A stretch of 64,000 nucleotides of DNA. Origin: Luteococcus japonicus (GTDB lineage: Bacteria; Actinomycetota; Actinomycetes; Propionibacteriales; Propionibacteriaceae). Made by a program: the position numbers and the translations under genes. Location of the stretch: contig NZ_RKHG01000001.1 in assembly GCF_003752415.1 (NCBI RefSeq), positions 2,542,001-2,606,000 on the forward strand, given 5' to 3'. Under the pieces are notes generated by a model. The model saw only the letters and a list, made by a program, of their open reading frames with translations, was not told where the DNA came from and did not search any database. Of this stretch, positions 17,277 through 25,173 are shown in pieces (the stretch's first letter is position 1; each line of letters opens with the position of its first letter).

Positions 17277-18734
17277 TCAGTAGGCCCCGTCGGAGGCGAA
17301 GACGGCCTTGACCGTCATCGCGAGGATGGAGAGGTCCTGCGTCATGGACCAGTTGTCCACGTAGTAGAGGTCCAGGCGGACGGTGTCGTCCCAGCTCAGG
17401 TTCGAGCGGCCGGAGACCTGCCACAGGCCCGTCATGCCGGGGCGCACCCCGAGGCGACGGTTGACGTGCGGCGCGTACATGGCCACCTCCTTGGGGAGGG
17501 CGGGGCGCGGACCGATCAGCGACATGTCGCCGCGCACCACATTCCACAGCTGCGGCAGCTCGTCGATGGAGTAGCGACGGATGAAGTGGCCGATCTTGGT
17601 GATGCGCGGGTCGTTCTCCATCTTGAACATCACCGCATTGGGGCCTTCGTTCTGCAGGCTCGTGAGGATCTCCTCGGCATTGGTCACCATCGAACGGAAC
17701 TTCAGGCACTCGAAGTGCTCGCCGTTCTTGCCGACGCGGACCTGCTTGAAGATGACGGGGCCGTGGTCATCGAGCCAGATGCCGATGGCCGTGGCAATCA
17801 TGATGGGGCTGATCGCAATCAGGATCAGCGACGCGAAGATGATGTCGAACAGGCGCTTGGCCCAGCGGCCGGCCTGCTGTGTGGTGGGTGGCTCGACGAG
17901 GACCAGCGGGATGCCGGCGACGGGGCGCACCTGGATGCGCTGGCTGGCGACGTCGGTGAGTGCCGGCGCCACCACCATCTGTGCGTGGTGGGATTCCAGC
18001 GCCCACGCCATCCGTCGGAAGTTCCGGGAGGAAGGGAAGGAGCCATCGGCGAAGATCACGATGTCGATGTCGCGGGCATCAACCACCTCGAGGGCGTCCT
18101 CGACGGTGCCCAGGACCGGCAGGTCCAGGTCTCCGCGGGCCGTGCCCTCGGGCAACAGGGCGCCGACGACGTAGTAGCCCAGCCAGGTCTCGCGCTGGGC
18201 GACGGCCAGGATCTCCTTGATGTTCTGCGGATTGCCGGCCAGGATGACGCGACGGGTGAGCCAGTTGCGGCGCCGCAGGATGTGGATCACCCGTCGGGCC
18301 ATCCAGCGGGTGAGGACCAGCAGTGGGGTGCCCACCGCGAAGAGCAGGATGTAGAAGCCGCGCGAGAGGTCGAACCGGGTCAGGTAGCAGCAGATGCCGA
18401 TGAAGGCGGCCGCCATCAGGCTCGAGTGCATGGTGCGGGCATACTCATCGGTGCCTGCGCCCAGGTTCTTGTCCGAATAGGCGCCGACGCTGTAGAGGCA
18501 GGCCAGCCAGATCACGACGGCCAGTGGCCACAGCTTGGAGACGCTGTAGTTGACGTGCACGGGATCCTGGAATCCCGGGACGATATTGCGGAAGGCCAGG
18601 GCGATCAGCGTCGCGAGCAGCACGGTCAGTGCATCGACGGCAACCAGGATCCACGGGGCAACGACCCGTGACCGGTGCGTCACGCGACGCGGAATCCGTA
18701 GCCTGCTAGGGCTGACGTTGTTCTTCAAAAGCAT
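17277..18734 (-). CDS. Polyprenyl-phosphate sugar-1-phosphate transferase (EPS-initiating)
   Basis: A 485-residue membrane enzyme of the WbaP/WcaJ polyisoprenyl-phosphate hexose-1-phosphate transferase family. It starts repeat-unit assembly by moving sugar-1-phosphate from a UDP-sugar to undecaprenyl phosphate. The N-terminal half has four to five helices and a CoA-binding-like fold (about 150-270). The C-terminal catalytic domain begins 'KRLFDIIFASLILIAISPIM' and carries 'KFRSMV', 'RRYSIDELPQLWNV', 'GDMSLIGPRPALP' and 'RPGMTGLWQVSGRSNL'. It probably initiates the polysaccharide assembled by the 39-52 kb locus although separated from it. The start codon has GGTGGAG upstream, inside a CCACCC/GGGTGG hairpin that could mask it. 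Confidence 0.95.
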   Translation of the reverse strand: MLLKNNVSPSRLRIPRRVTHRSRVVAPWILVAVDALTVLLATLIALAFRNIVPGFQDPVHVNYSVSKLWPLAVVIWLACLYSVGAYSDKNLGAGTDEYARTMHSSLMAAAFIGICCYLTRFDLSRGFYILLFAVGTPLLVLTRWMARRVIHILRRRNWLTRRVILAGNPQNIKEILAVAQRETWLGYYVVGALLPEGTARGDLDLPVLGTVEDALEVVDARDIDIVIFADGSFPSSRNFRRMAWALESHHAQMVVAPALTDVASQRIQVRPVAGIPLVLVEPPTTQQAGRWAKRLFDIIFASLILIAISPIMIATAIGIWLDDHGPVIFKQVRVGKNGEHFECLKFRSMVTNAEEILTSLQNEGPNAVMFKMENDPRITKIGHFIRRYSIDELPQLWNVVRGDMSLIGPRPALPKEVAMYAPHVNRRLGVRPGMTGLWQVSGRSNLSWDDTVRLDLYYVDNWSMTQDLSILAMTVKAVFASDGAY

Positions 18735-18979
18735 TGCTCCACCCCTGGAGACGGGTGGGTGTCGAAGGACTCCAGCCGTGGTGCGGGCCAGCGTTCTTTG
18801 ACTCCCCCGAGTTCAAATCACGTCCTGGATCAGGATGCCCCTGCCAGGTGCATGTCGGGTGTGCACTCGCGTTCCTGCGCGCTCCCCCCCGAGACGCACC
18901 CTGAACTCTACCGGGCATGCCGTCCTTCCGCAGGTCCACGCAAACACGGCCTCCGCCACCTGGTATGCCCCTTGTGGGA

Positions 18980-19008
18980 GAGATACCTAGTCAGAGATAC
19001 CTAGTCAA
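18980..19008 (-). promoter_or_regulatory. Promoter within a 14-bp direct repeat
   Basis: Two exact tandem copies of GAGATACCTAGTCA lie at 18980-18993 and 18994-19007. On the minus strand this places TTGACT (19008-19003) 17 bases from TATCTC (18985-18980), a good -35/-10 arrangement reading toward the sugar transferase. The duplicated unit may be a regulator site overlapping the promoter. Confidence 0.5.
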
Positions 19009-19014
19009 AGCAGA

Positions 19015-19045
19015 TTATGAAATCCGTCATAACGACTCAGTCGTT
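19015..19045. promoter_or_regulatory. Overlapping palindromes upstream of the EPS promoter
   Basis: TTATGA-N6-TCATAA (19015-19032) is a perfect inverted repeat and overlaps by two bases a perfect 7+1+7 palindrome AACGACT-C-AGTCGTT (19031-19045). Both lie just upstream of the predicted -35 element of the sugar-transferase promoter, a position suited to an activator or repressor dimer. Confidence 0.5.
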
Positions 19046-19130
19046 GATGCGTCAACTCGCCGTCGGCTCAGGGACTTCACAGCATGTCGGTCGGTTGTCT
19101 GGAAACCTTTACCGTCCGGGCGGCAAACAT

Positions 19131-20471
19131 TCACCAGGTGGAGACGCCGCGTCCCATGCCTTGGTAGTGCCAGCCCGCCTGCTGCCAGGCCTTGGGGTCG
19201 AGGACATTGCGTCCGTCGATGATGTGGGCCTCACGAACCCGGGGGCGCATCTCCTCGGGGTCGAGCTCGGTGAAGTGCTTCCATTCGGTGAGCACCATCA
19301 CGACGTCGGCGTTCTTCACTGCCTGCTCGACGGTGTCGACGACGTGCAGGTCCGGCCGGGCCCTGCGCAACGCGTCGCCGGCGGCGGGGTCGGTGATCAC
19401 GACGTCCGCGCCGCGTGCCCACAGGCGGGTGGCGATGTCCAGGGCCGGGGAGTCACGCAGGTCGTCGCTGTCCGGCTTGAAGGCCGCGCCCAGCACCGCG
19501 ACCTTGCGGCCCACCAGGCGTCCGCCGAACAGGTCGGCTGCCATGTCGACGGCGGTCTCCCGGCGGCGCAGGTTGATGGCGTCCACCTCGCGCAGGAAGG
19601 TCAGGGCCTGGTCGACGCCGAGTTCGCCGGCGCGGGCCATGAAGGCGCGGATGTCCTTGGGCAGGCAGCCGCCGCCGAAGCCGATGCCGGCGCGCAGGAA
19701 CTTCTTGCCGATCCGGTCGTCGTGGCCGATGGCCTCGGCGAGCTTGGTGACGTCGGCGCCGGTGGCGTCGCACAGTTCGGCCATGGCATTGATGAAGCTG
19801 ATCTTGGTGGCCAGGAAGGAGTTCGCGGCCACCTTGACCAGTTCGGCGGTGGGGTAGTTGGTCAACAGTCGGGGAATGTCCTCGGACAGCAGCTGGGCGT
19901 AGCACTCGTCGAGGATGTCGCGCAGCTGGGCGCCGACCTCGCGGTCCTCGGGCAGGCCGTAGACGATCCGGTCCGGGTGCAGGGTGTCCTGGACGGCGAA
20001 GCCCTCGCGCAGGAATTCGGGATTCCAGGCCACGGCGATGTCCTTGCCGGAGGCAGCGCAGCGTCCGGCGATGCGTTCGGCGGTGCCGACCGGGACGGTG
20101 GACTTTCCGGCGATCAGCACGGGACGCTCACCCTGCGGGTGGGCGTGGGTGAGGACTGTTTCGATGGCCGCGTCGACATAGGTCATGTCCGCGGCATAGC
20201 GGCCCTGCATCTGGGGAGTGCCGACGCCGATGAAGTGGATCTGGCAGTCGGCGATCTCGGTGGGGTCGGTGGTGAAGCGCAGGCGTCCGGACTCCACATT
20301 GCGGGCGAGTACCTCGGGGAAGCCGGGTTCGTGGAAGGGGCTCTCGCCGCGGGCGAGTTTGTCGACCTTGCCCTGGTCGACGTCGAGGCCGATCACCTCG
20401 TGGCCGAGCTCGGCCATGCACGCAGCGTGCACGGCACCCAGGTATCCGCAACCAATCGTGGACAGACGCAT
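19131..20471 (-). CDS. ugd: UDP-glucose 6-dehydrogenase
   Basis: A 446-residue cytosolic enzyme that oxidises UDP-glucose twice with NAD to UDP-glucuronate, a precursor for acidic polysaccharides. The N-terminal Rossmann motif is 'GCGYLGAVHAACMAELGHEV'. Other family marks are 'FIGVGTPQ', 'STVPVGTAERI', 'NPEFLREGFAV', the catalytic Cys in 'FGGGCLPKD' and C-terminal 'GAAFKPDSDDLRDSPAL'. The ATG has a TAGGGT -10 box six bases upstream, so it is probably leaderless. It lies next to the initiating sugar transferase, which fits supply of uronic acid for the same polymer. Confidence 0.96.
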   Translation of the reverse strand: MRLSTIGCGYLGAVHAACMAELGHEVIGLDVDQGKVDKLARGESPFHEPGFPEVLARNVESGRLRFTTDPTEIADCQIHFIGVGTPQMQGRYAADMTYVDAAIETVLTHAHPQGERPVLIAGKSTVPVGTAERIAGRCAASGKDIAVAWNPEFLREGFAVQDTLHPDRIVYGLPEDREVGAQLRDILDECYAQLLSEDIPRLLTNYPTAELVKVAANSFLATKISFINAMAELCDATGADVTKLAEAIGHDDRIGKKFLRAGIGFGGGCLPKDIRAFMARAGELGVDQALTFLREVDAINLRRRETAVDMAADLFGGRLVGRKVAVLGAAFKPDSDDLRDSPALDIATRLWARGADVVITDPAAGDALRRARPDLHVVDTVEQAVKNADVVMVLTEWKHFTELDPEEMRPRVREAHIIDGRNVLDPKAWQQAGWHYQGMGRGVSTW

Positions 20472-20477
20472 GGAGAC

Positions 20478-20483
20478 ACCCTA
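20478..20483 (-). promoter_or_regulatory. -10 box for leaderless ugd
   Basis: The minus strand reads TAGGGT, ending six bases before the ATG at 20471. Confidence 0.5.
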
Positions 20484-20547
20484 GCCACGCACGGTTGCCG
20501 GACGGTGAACTGCTGGGGTGCGTCGTGGTGCGTCCCGGCCAGGACGG

Positions 20548-20584
20548 CGACGGCCGCGCCCCCGCATGGGGGACGCGGCCGTCG
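20548..20584 (-). terminator. Terminator hairpin after the aldo/keto reductase
   Basis: Arms CGACGGCCGCG (20548-20558) and CGCGGCCGTCG (20574-20584) enclose a second stem CCCCC/GGGGG with a GCAT loop. A very stable 16-bp structure with one bulged base. It lies 20 bases beyond the reductase stop and upstream of ugd. Confidence 0.75.
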
Positions 20585-20604
20585 ACGCGGGACTACCGGA
20601 TGGC

Positions 20605-21426
20605 TCAGAAATCGGCCTCGGCGGGGTTGGCGCCCAGGCGGTTGTCCGAGGGGATCGTGGCGATCGCCTCCATGTCGGCGTCGGTGAGCTCGAAGCGGAA
20701 GACGTCGAAATTGCTCTCGATGCGTTCCGGGGTCACGGACTTGGGGATCACCACATTGCCCAGCTGAAGGTGCCAGCGAATGATCACCTGGGCGGGGGTG
20801 GCCAGGTGCTTCTCGGCGATCTTGGTGATGACCTCGTGCTGCAGGTCCTTCGCCTGGCCCAGGGGGCTCCACGCCTCGGTGAGGATGCCACGCTCTGCGT
20901 GCACGGCGCGCAGGTCTGCCTGCTGCCAGGTGGGGTGCAGCTCCACCTGGTTGATCACCGGCGTCTCGCCGTTCAGCTTGTCCAGGTGCTCGACGTTGTG
21001 GTTGCTGACACCGATGCTCGTCGCCAGCCCCTCGGCCTTGAACTGCTGCATGGTGTCCCACGCCTCGATGAAGGCGTCGCCGTACTTCACGGTGGCGGGC
21101 CAGTGGATCAGGTAGAGGTCCACGTGGTCCAGGCCCAGCTTCTCCAGGCTGGTCTCGATCGCCTTGCGCGCATCGTCGGCCTTGTGGGCGTCATTCCACA
21201 GCTTGGTGGTGATGAAGAGCTCCTCACGGGCGATGCCGGAGTCCTTGATGGCCTTGCCGACGCCTTCCTCGTTGCCGTAGATGGCGGCGGTGTCGATGTG
21301 GCGGTAGCCCACCTCCAGGGCCTTCGCGACGGCGGGGGTGGCCTGCTCGTTCTCCACCTGCCAGACGCCGAAGCCCAGCTGCGGGATCTTCTTGCCGTCG
21401 TGGAATTCAAGTTTGGGAACGGTCAC
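20605..21426 (-). CDS. Aldo/keto reductase (2,5-diketo-D-gluconate reductase-like)
   Basis: A 273-residue NADPH-dependent carbonyl reductase of the AKR5-type group. The catalytic tetrad is visible: Asp in 'HIDTAAIYGNEEGVG', Tyr in the same segment, Lys in 'ELFITTKLWND' and His in 'LYLIHWP'. Family signatures 'GVSNHNVEHLDKL' and 'IIRWHLQLGNVVIPKSV' are present. Physiological substrate unknown; small aldehydes or keto sugars are typical. GTG start with AAGGAG close upstream. Its 5' side carries a copy of the dispersed repeat and the end of the osmoprotectant operon. Confidence 0.93.
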   Translation of the reverse strand: MTVPKLEFHDGKKIPQLGFGVWQVENEQATPAVAKALEVGYRHIDTAAIYGNEEGVGKAIKDSGIAREELFITTKLWNDAHKADDARKAIETSLEKLGLDHVDLYLIHWPATVKYGDAFIEAWDTMQQFKAEGLATSIGVSNHNVEHLDKLNGETPVINQVELHPTWQQADLRAVHAERGILTEAWSPLGQAKDLQHEVITKIAEKHLATPAQVIIRWHLQLGNVVIPKSVTPERIESNFDVFRFELTDADMEAIATIPSDNRLGANPAEADF

Positions 21427-21454
21427 GGTTCTCCTTCTTCCTTCTGGTTGGTTG

Positions 21455-21477
21455 CCTCGACAGGCTCGGCCACCGGG
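21455..21477. repeat. Copy of the dispersed CCTCGACAGGCTCGG element
   Basis: CCTCGACAGGCTCGGCCACCGGG, nearly identical to the copy at 3406. It lies between the osmoprotectant binding-protein gene end and the aldo/keto reductase start. Confidence 0.7.
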
Positions 21478-21490
21478 TATGTGGGGTCTG

Positions 21491-22402
21491 TCACCGTGCG
21501 GGCACGATGCCCTGCTTTGCCAGCCATTGCTTCGCGATGACGGCGGACGACTGCTGCTTCTCCACGCTCAGCCTATTGAGTTCGATCAGCTCATCGGTGC
21601 TCAGGCGATACGTCACGAGCGAAATCACCGAGGCGGCGTCCGCCCCGACGCGGGAACTGGCGACGGGGACGACGTTCTGCGGCAGCACCAGGTTCTTGGG
21701 GTCATCCAACGTGACGAGGTCCTTCGCCTTGATGGATGGGTCGGCGGAGTAGATGTCGGCCACCTGCACCTTGCCGTCGGTGAGGGCCTTGACGGTCAGC
21801 GGGCCGCCGGAGTCCTCCACCGGCAGGACCGTCGCATCCACGTCGTAGGCACTCTTGAGGCCCGCCGGACCGTACGGGCGCTTGGTGAGCTCCGAGTTGC
21901 CCGCCACCTTCACGGCCCCTACCTTGGACAGGTCTGCCAGCGACGAGAGGCCATACTTCTCTGCCGTGGTCCGGGTGACGTTGTAGGAGTCCTGGTCACT
22001 TGCCTCCGCCGGTTCGAGCACCATCAGGCCAGCGGGCAGCTTCTCCCGCAGTGCCTCGGTGATCTCGCCGGTGGCCTTCGCCGTGGCCTGCTTGTCGTAG
22101 TACTGCAACAGGTTCCCGACGTACTCGGGCATCAGGTCGATCCGGCCGGCCTGCAATTCGGGCAGGTAGACCTCGCGCTGGCCAATCTGGTAGCTGCGCT
22201 CGATCGTCCACCCGCGGGACTCCAACGCCTGGGCGAACAGCTCGGCAATGATCTCGTTGGAGTAGTACTGCTGGGAGCCGACCACCAACTGCTTCGACGC
22301 CGGCCCGGCATCACCGGCCGCTGAGGTGCCCAGGGGGTCGCTGCTGGCGCAGCCGGTCAGCAGGACGAGCCCCATCATCAGGGCGAGGATTCTTCTGGTC
22401 AC
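21491..22402 (-). CDS. Osmoprotectant ABC transporter substrate-binding lipoprotein
   Basis: A 303-residue lipoprotein of the OpuAC/ProX-like quaternary-amine-binding family (glycine betaine, choline, carnitine). The lipobox is 'LLTGCASS' with Cys18. The mature domain has 'LVVGSQQYYSNEIIAELFAQALESRGW', 'DLMPEYVGNLLQYY' and 'LDDPKNLVLPQNVVPVAS', all typical of this type. It is the last gene of a four-gene operon, overlapping the preceding permease gene by four bases (ATGA). Ligand specificity cannot be read with certainty. Confidence 0.93.
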   Translation of the reverse strand: MTRRILALMMGLVLLTGCASSDPLGTSAAGDAGPASKQLVVGSQQYYSNEIIAELFAQALESRGWTIERSYQIGQREVYLPELQAGRIDLMPEYVGNLLQYYDKQATAKATGEITEALREKLPAGLMVLEPAEASDQDSYNVTRTTAEKYGLSSLADLSKVGAVKVAGNSELTKRPYGPAGLKSAYDVDATVLPVEDSGGPLTVKALTDGKVQVADIYSADPSIKAKDLVTLDDPKNLVLPQNVVPVASSRVGADAASVISLVTYRLSTDELIELNRLSVEKQQSSAVIAKQWLAKQGIVPAR

Positions 22403-23079
22403 GGGATCTCCCGGGGATCGGGGGTGGTCTGGCGGTGTTGCAGCAGCCGCTCGGTCAGTTCGAAGGCCAGCTCCAGCGCGACGGCCAGGGTCAGCACCAG
22501 CAGCGAGGCCGCCAGCATCTGCGGGTAGTCCTGGGTCTTGAGCCCCAGGAAGAGGTCACGGCCAAGACCTCCGGCCCCCACATAGGCGGCGAGGGTGGCC
22601 GTCGAGACCACCTGCAGCATGGCCGAACGCAAGCCGCCCAGCAGCAGCGGGAAGCCCAGGGGGGCCTCCACCTGGGCCAGCACCTGCCACTCGGTCATTC
22701 CCTGTGCCCGGGCGGCGTCGACGGTCGCGGGGTTCACGGCCTCGATGCCGGAGTAGGCGCCGGCGAGCACGGAGGGGACGGCGAGCAGGACCAGGGCGAT
22801 CATCGGAGCTCCCAGCCCGACGCCGATCCACAGGCCGAAGAGGGTCACCAGTCCAAGACTGGGCAGGGCCCGGGCGGCGCCGGACAGGCCGACGGCCAGG
22901 TTGCGACCCCTGCCGGTGTGGCCGACGAAGTAGCCGAGCGGCACCGCGATGGCGCTCGCGATGGCCACCGCAAGCAATGAATAGCCCAGGTGCTGCAGCA
23001 GGTGCATCGGCCAGCTCTCGGGGCCGTGGAGGTTGGTGGGATCCACGATCCAGGCAAGGGCATCGCGCACGAAGTTCAC
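22399..23079 (-). CDS. Osmoprotectant ABC transporter permease
   Basis: A 226-residue inner-membrane permease with a BPD_transp_1 domain and five to six helices. The EAA-type loop is 'EAVNPATVDAARAQGMTEWQVLAQVEAPLGFPLLLGG', which docks the ATPase. The GTG start at 23079 overlaps the stop of the other permease gene (GTGA). It forms the transmembrane channel together with the product of 23076-23726. Confidence 0.92.
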   Translation of the reverse strand: MNFVRDALAWIVDPTNLHGPESWPMHLLQHLGYSLLAVAIASAIAVPLGYFVGHTGRGRNLAVGLSGAARALPSLGLVTLFGLWIGVGLGAPMIALVLLAVPSVLAGAYSGIEAVNPATVDAARAQGMTEWQVLAQVEAPLGFPLLLGGLRSAMLQVVSTATLAAYVGAGGLGRDLFLGLKTQDYPQMLAASLLVLTLAVALELAFELTERLLQHRQTTPDPREIP

Positions 23080-23726
23080 GTCGCCGCCCCCTTCTGCCTG
23101 CGGGTCCAGGGGAGGAGCAGCCAGCCCAGGGCCTGCAGGAGTGCGTCGAGCAGCCAGGCCACCAGGACGGTGGCCAGAATGCCCGTCAGCACCTCCGCGA
23201 GGATGCCGCGCTGGAAGCCGTCGGTGAACAACTGGCCCAGGCTGGCCACGCCGAGCAGGGCGCTGACCGTGACCAGGCTGACGGTGCTGACCGCCACCAC
23301 GCGAAGGCCGGCCAGCAGGGCGGGCCCGGCCAGCGGCAGTTCGACGGTGACGAAGCGTCGCAGGGCGCCGTAGCCCATGGCCATTGCCGACAGGCGCGGC
23401 CCGTCCCCGACGGCGTCCAGCCCGTCGGTTGCCGAGCGCACCATCAGGGCGAAACCGTAGAGGGTCAGGGCCGCGATCACATTCCACCGGTCACGCACCG
23501 TGGTGCCGATCAGCATGGGCAGCACGACGAACAGTGGAAGTGAGGGGATGGCATAGACCAGGCCGGACAGGGCGACGAGCCCCGCCCGTCCCGGGCGCCA
23601 GCGGGTCGCCAGCCACGCCACCGGGAGGGCGAACAGGAAGCTGAGGGCGACGGCCGGAAGTGTCATCGACAGGTGGGCGAGGCTCAGGCGGCCCACCAGG
23701 CCGAGGTTCTCCCCGAGCCACCTCAT
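23076..23726 (-). CDS. Osmoprotectant ABC transporter permease (second subunit)
   Basis: A 216-residue permease with the same fold as its neighbour. The coupling loop is 'DGLDAVGDGPRLSAMAMGYGALRRFVTVELPLAGPALLAG'. Gene order ATPase-permease-permease-binding protein is standard for Opu systems. The ATG overlaps the ATPase stop by four bases (ATGA). Confidence 0.92.
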   Translation of the reverse strand: MRWLGENLGLVGRLSLAHLSMTLPAVALSFLFALPVAWLATRWRPGRAGLVALSGLVYAIPSLPLFVVLPMLIGTTVRDRWNVIAALTLYGFALMVRSATDGLDAVGDGPRLSAMAMGYGALRRFVTVELPLAGPALLAGLRVVAVSTVSLVTVSALLGVASLGQLFTDGFQRGILAEVLTGILATVLVAWLLDALLQALGWLLLPWTRRQKGAAT

Positions 23727-24574
23727 CCGCGGCCCCCGCTGCCGGGGACAGAGGCTCCCGAGGGCGCCAACCGTCCGGCGGGGCGTCCCAGTGAGTCCAC
23801 CACCAGGGTCCCGTGCGGTCCCTCCTGCAGGTGCAGGTCCAGCTCCCCGCGGTCCAGGCCCAGGAAGGAGGCGACGAAGTCGTTGGCGGGGTTGGCGACG
23901 AGTTCCGCGGGCGTCCCCGCCTGGGCCACCTGGCCACCCTTCTGGAGCAGCACGATCTGGTCGCCCAGGGCGATGGCCTCGGCAATGTCATGGGTGACGA
24001 ACAGGACGGTCTTGTGCAGGTCCTGCTGAATCTTCCGCATCCACGCCTGCAGTTCGGCTCTGACGAGGGGGTCGACGGCTCCGAAGGGCTCGTCCATCAG
24101 CAGGATGTTCGGGTCGCTGGCAAGGGCTCTGGCCACGCCCACCCGCTGTTGCTGGCCGCCGGACAGTTGCGCGGGCCAGCGGTGCGCCATTGCGCGGTCC
24201 AGGCCCACCAGGTCCATCAGCTCCAGGGCCTTGGCCTGTGCCTCCCGCTTGGCGACGCCGTTGAGGCGGGGCACCGTCGCGATGTTGTCCACCACTCGAC
24301 GATGGGGGAGCAGGCCGGAGTTCTGCATCACGTAGCCGATCCGTCGGCGCAGCTTCACGGCGTCCTGGCCCGCGATGTCCTCGTCGTCGATCAGCACCCG
24401 GCCATCCGTGGGTGCCACCATCCGGTTGACCATCCGCAGCAGCGTCGTCTTGCCGCAGCCCGATGACCCCACCAGCACCGTGGTGCGGCCGGTGGGGACC
24501 GTGAGGCTGAAGTCCTCCACCGCCATGGTGCCGTCTGGGTACTGCTTCGAGACGTGCTCGAACTCGATGCCCAT
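23723..24574 (-). CDS. Osmoprotectant ABC transporter ATP-binding protein
   Basis: A 283-residue ATPase of the ProV/OpuAA family that drives betaine-type uptake. Walker A 'GSSGCGKTT', Q-loop 'GYVMQNSGLLPHRRV', signature 'LSGGQQQRVGVARAL', Walker B 'ILLMDEPFGAVD' and 'THD' are intact. C-terminal CBS domains, used by some OpuA proteins as ionic-strength sensors, are absent; only about 40 residues follow the core. ATG 24574 is chosen for the GGGAG just upstream; ATG 24604 is possible. GGGAATTCCC at 24644-24653 upstream may be an operator for the four-gene operon. Confidence 0.92.
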   Translation of the reverse strand: MGIEFEHVSKQYPDGTMAVEDFSLTVPTGRTTVLVGSSGCGKTTLLRMVNRMVAPTDGRVLIDDEDIAGQDAVKLRRRIGYVMQNSGLLPHRRVVDNIATVPRLNGVAKREAQAKALELMDLVGLDRAMAHRWPAQLSGGQQQRVGVARALASDPNILLMDEPFGAVDPLVRAELQAWMRKIQQDLHKTVLFVTHDIAEAIALGDQIVLLQKGGQVAQAGTPAELVANPANDFVASFLGLDRGELDLHLQEGPHGTLVVDSLGRPAGRLAPSGASVPGSGGRG

Positions 24575-24713
24575 GCCACTCCCGTCGTTGGCTGCTGTTC
24601 CCATGAAACCTTGCCCCTGCGACAAAAATTCCACCCGAAGGAAGGGAATTCCCCCCGGGAGCCCCGAACCCGGTGCGCTTGGGGGAGGTGGAGGGGGGAG
24701 GAGAATGGGTTCT

Positions 24714-25131
24714 CCTCGCCTGACGGCGGCCCTGGTGCGCTGGGTGGAGCCGCACGCGGAGGGGAGCGGCATCCCGCGCATCTAGGCCATCGTCGACGGC
24801 CGCATGGCCCTGGGCCGGGCCAGGATCCTGCCGGTCAAGCGCTTCGAGCACCGCTCCGCCCTGGCCCAGGCGCCCAGTGTGGTGCTGGTCGGGCTGCTGT
24901 GCGGCCTGGTGGGACTGGTCCACAATCGCGGCATGCTGGCCGGTCTCGCCTGGGCGGACCGTTCCCGTATCCCGCGGGAGCTCCGGGGCCTGCGCAGTGG
25001 CGATGCTGGTCTCCACGGTGCTGCGCAATGAGCCCATCTACGACATGCTCGCTGCTCGTGCGGCGCACGCCGCCCGGCTCAACGAGGCGCAGGTGGCGCC
25101 AGGCGGGTCCGCCGGGTCCGCTGGGGCATGA
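24714..25131 (+). pseudogene. Remnant of a ClC-family chloride channel/transporter gene
   Basis: 'ALVRWVEPHAEGSGIPRI' is followed by an in-frame TAG (24783-24785), then 'AIVDGRMALGRARILPVKRF' in the same frame. This matches the ClC selectivity-filter region ('GSGIP' and 'LPVK'). After a hydrophobic stretch 'VVLVGLLCGLVGLVHNR' the reading moves to another frame near 24985, giving 'VSTVLRNEPIYDMLAARAAH', which is like the ClC C-terminal region. The middle of the channel is missing. A stop, an internal deletion and a frameshift make the gene dead. No intact gene is seen in 24605-25173. Confidence 0.55.
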
Positions 25132-25173
25132 GGAGTGCGCCGGCCGGTGTGCGCCGCATGAAAGAATGAGCGC

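Larger units (their letters stand above)
18735..19130. other. 396-base non-coding interval: long leader and promoter of the sugar transferase
   Basis: No convincing gene is found. Read on the minus strand, this contains a probable promoter and upstream operator-like palindromes (18980-19045), then about 240 bases of 5' leader. The leader ends in the hairpin CCACCC (18739-18744) / GGGTGG (18753-18758), which overlaps the ribosome-binding site. The upstream third is clearly AT-richer than surrounding DNA. A long leader suggests post-transcriptional control, but no known riboswitch core was recognised. Confidence 0.55.

Noticed and set aside
17466-18671. 401-codon plus-strand frame opposite the sugar transferase
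   Set aside because: Composition is that of an antisense shadow (Asp/Gln/Ala/Gly-rich) with no motif.
18800-18830. GTTCAAATC resembling a tRNA T-loop
   Set aside because: Flanking bases do not pair as a T-stem and no acceptor or anticodon arm could be found.
19017-20687. 556-codon plus-strand frame opposite ugd
   Set aside because: Shadow of ugd; its 5' part overlaps the AT-rich regulatory region.
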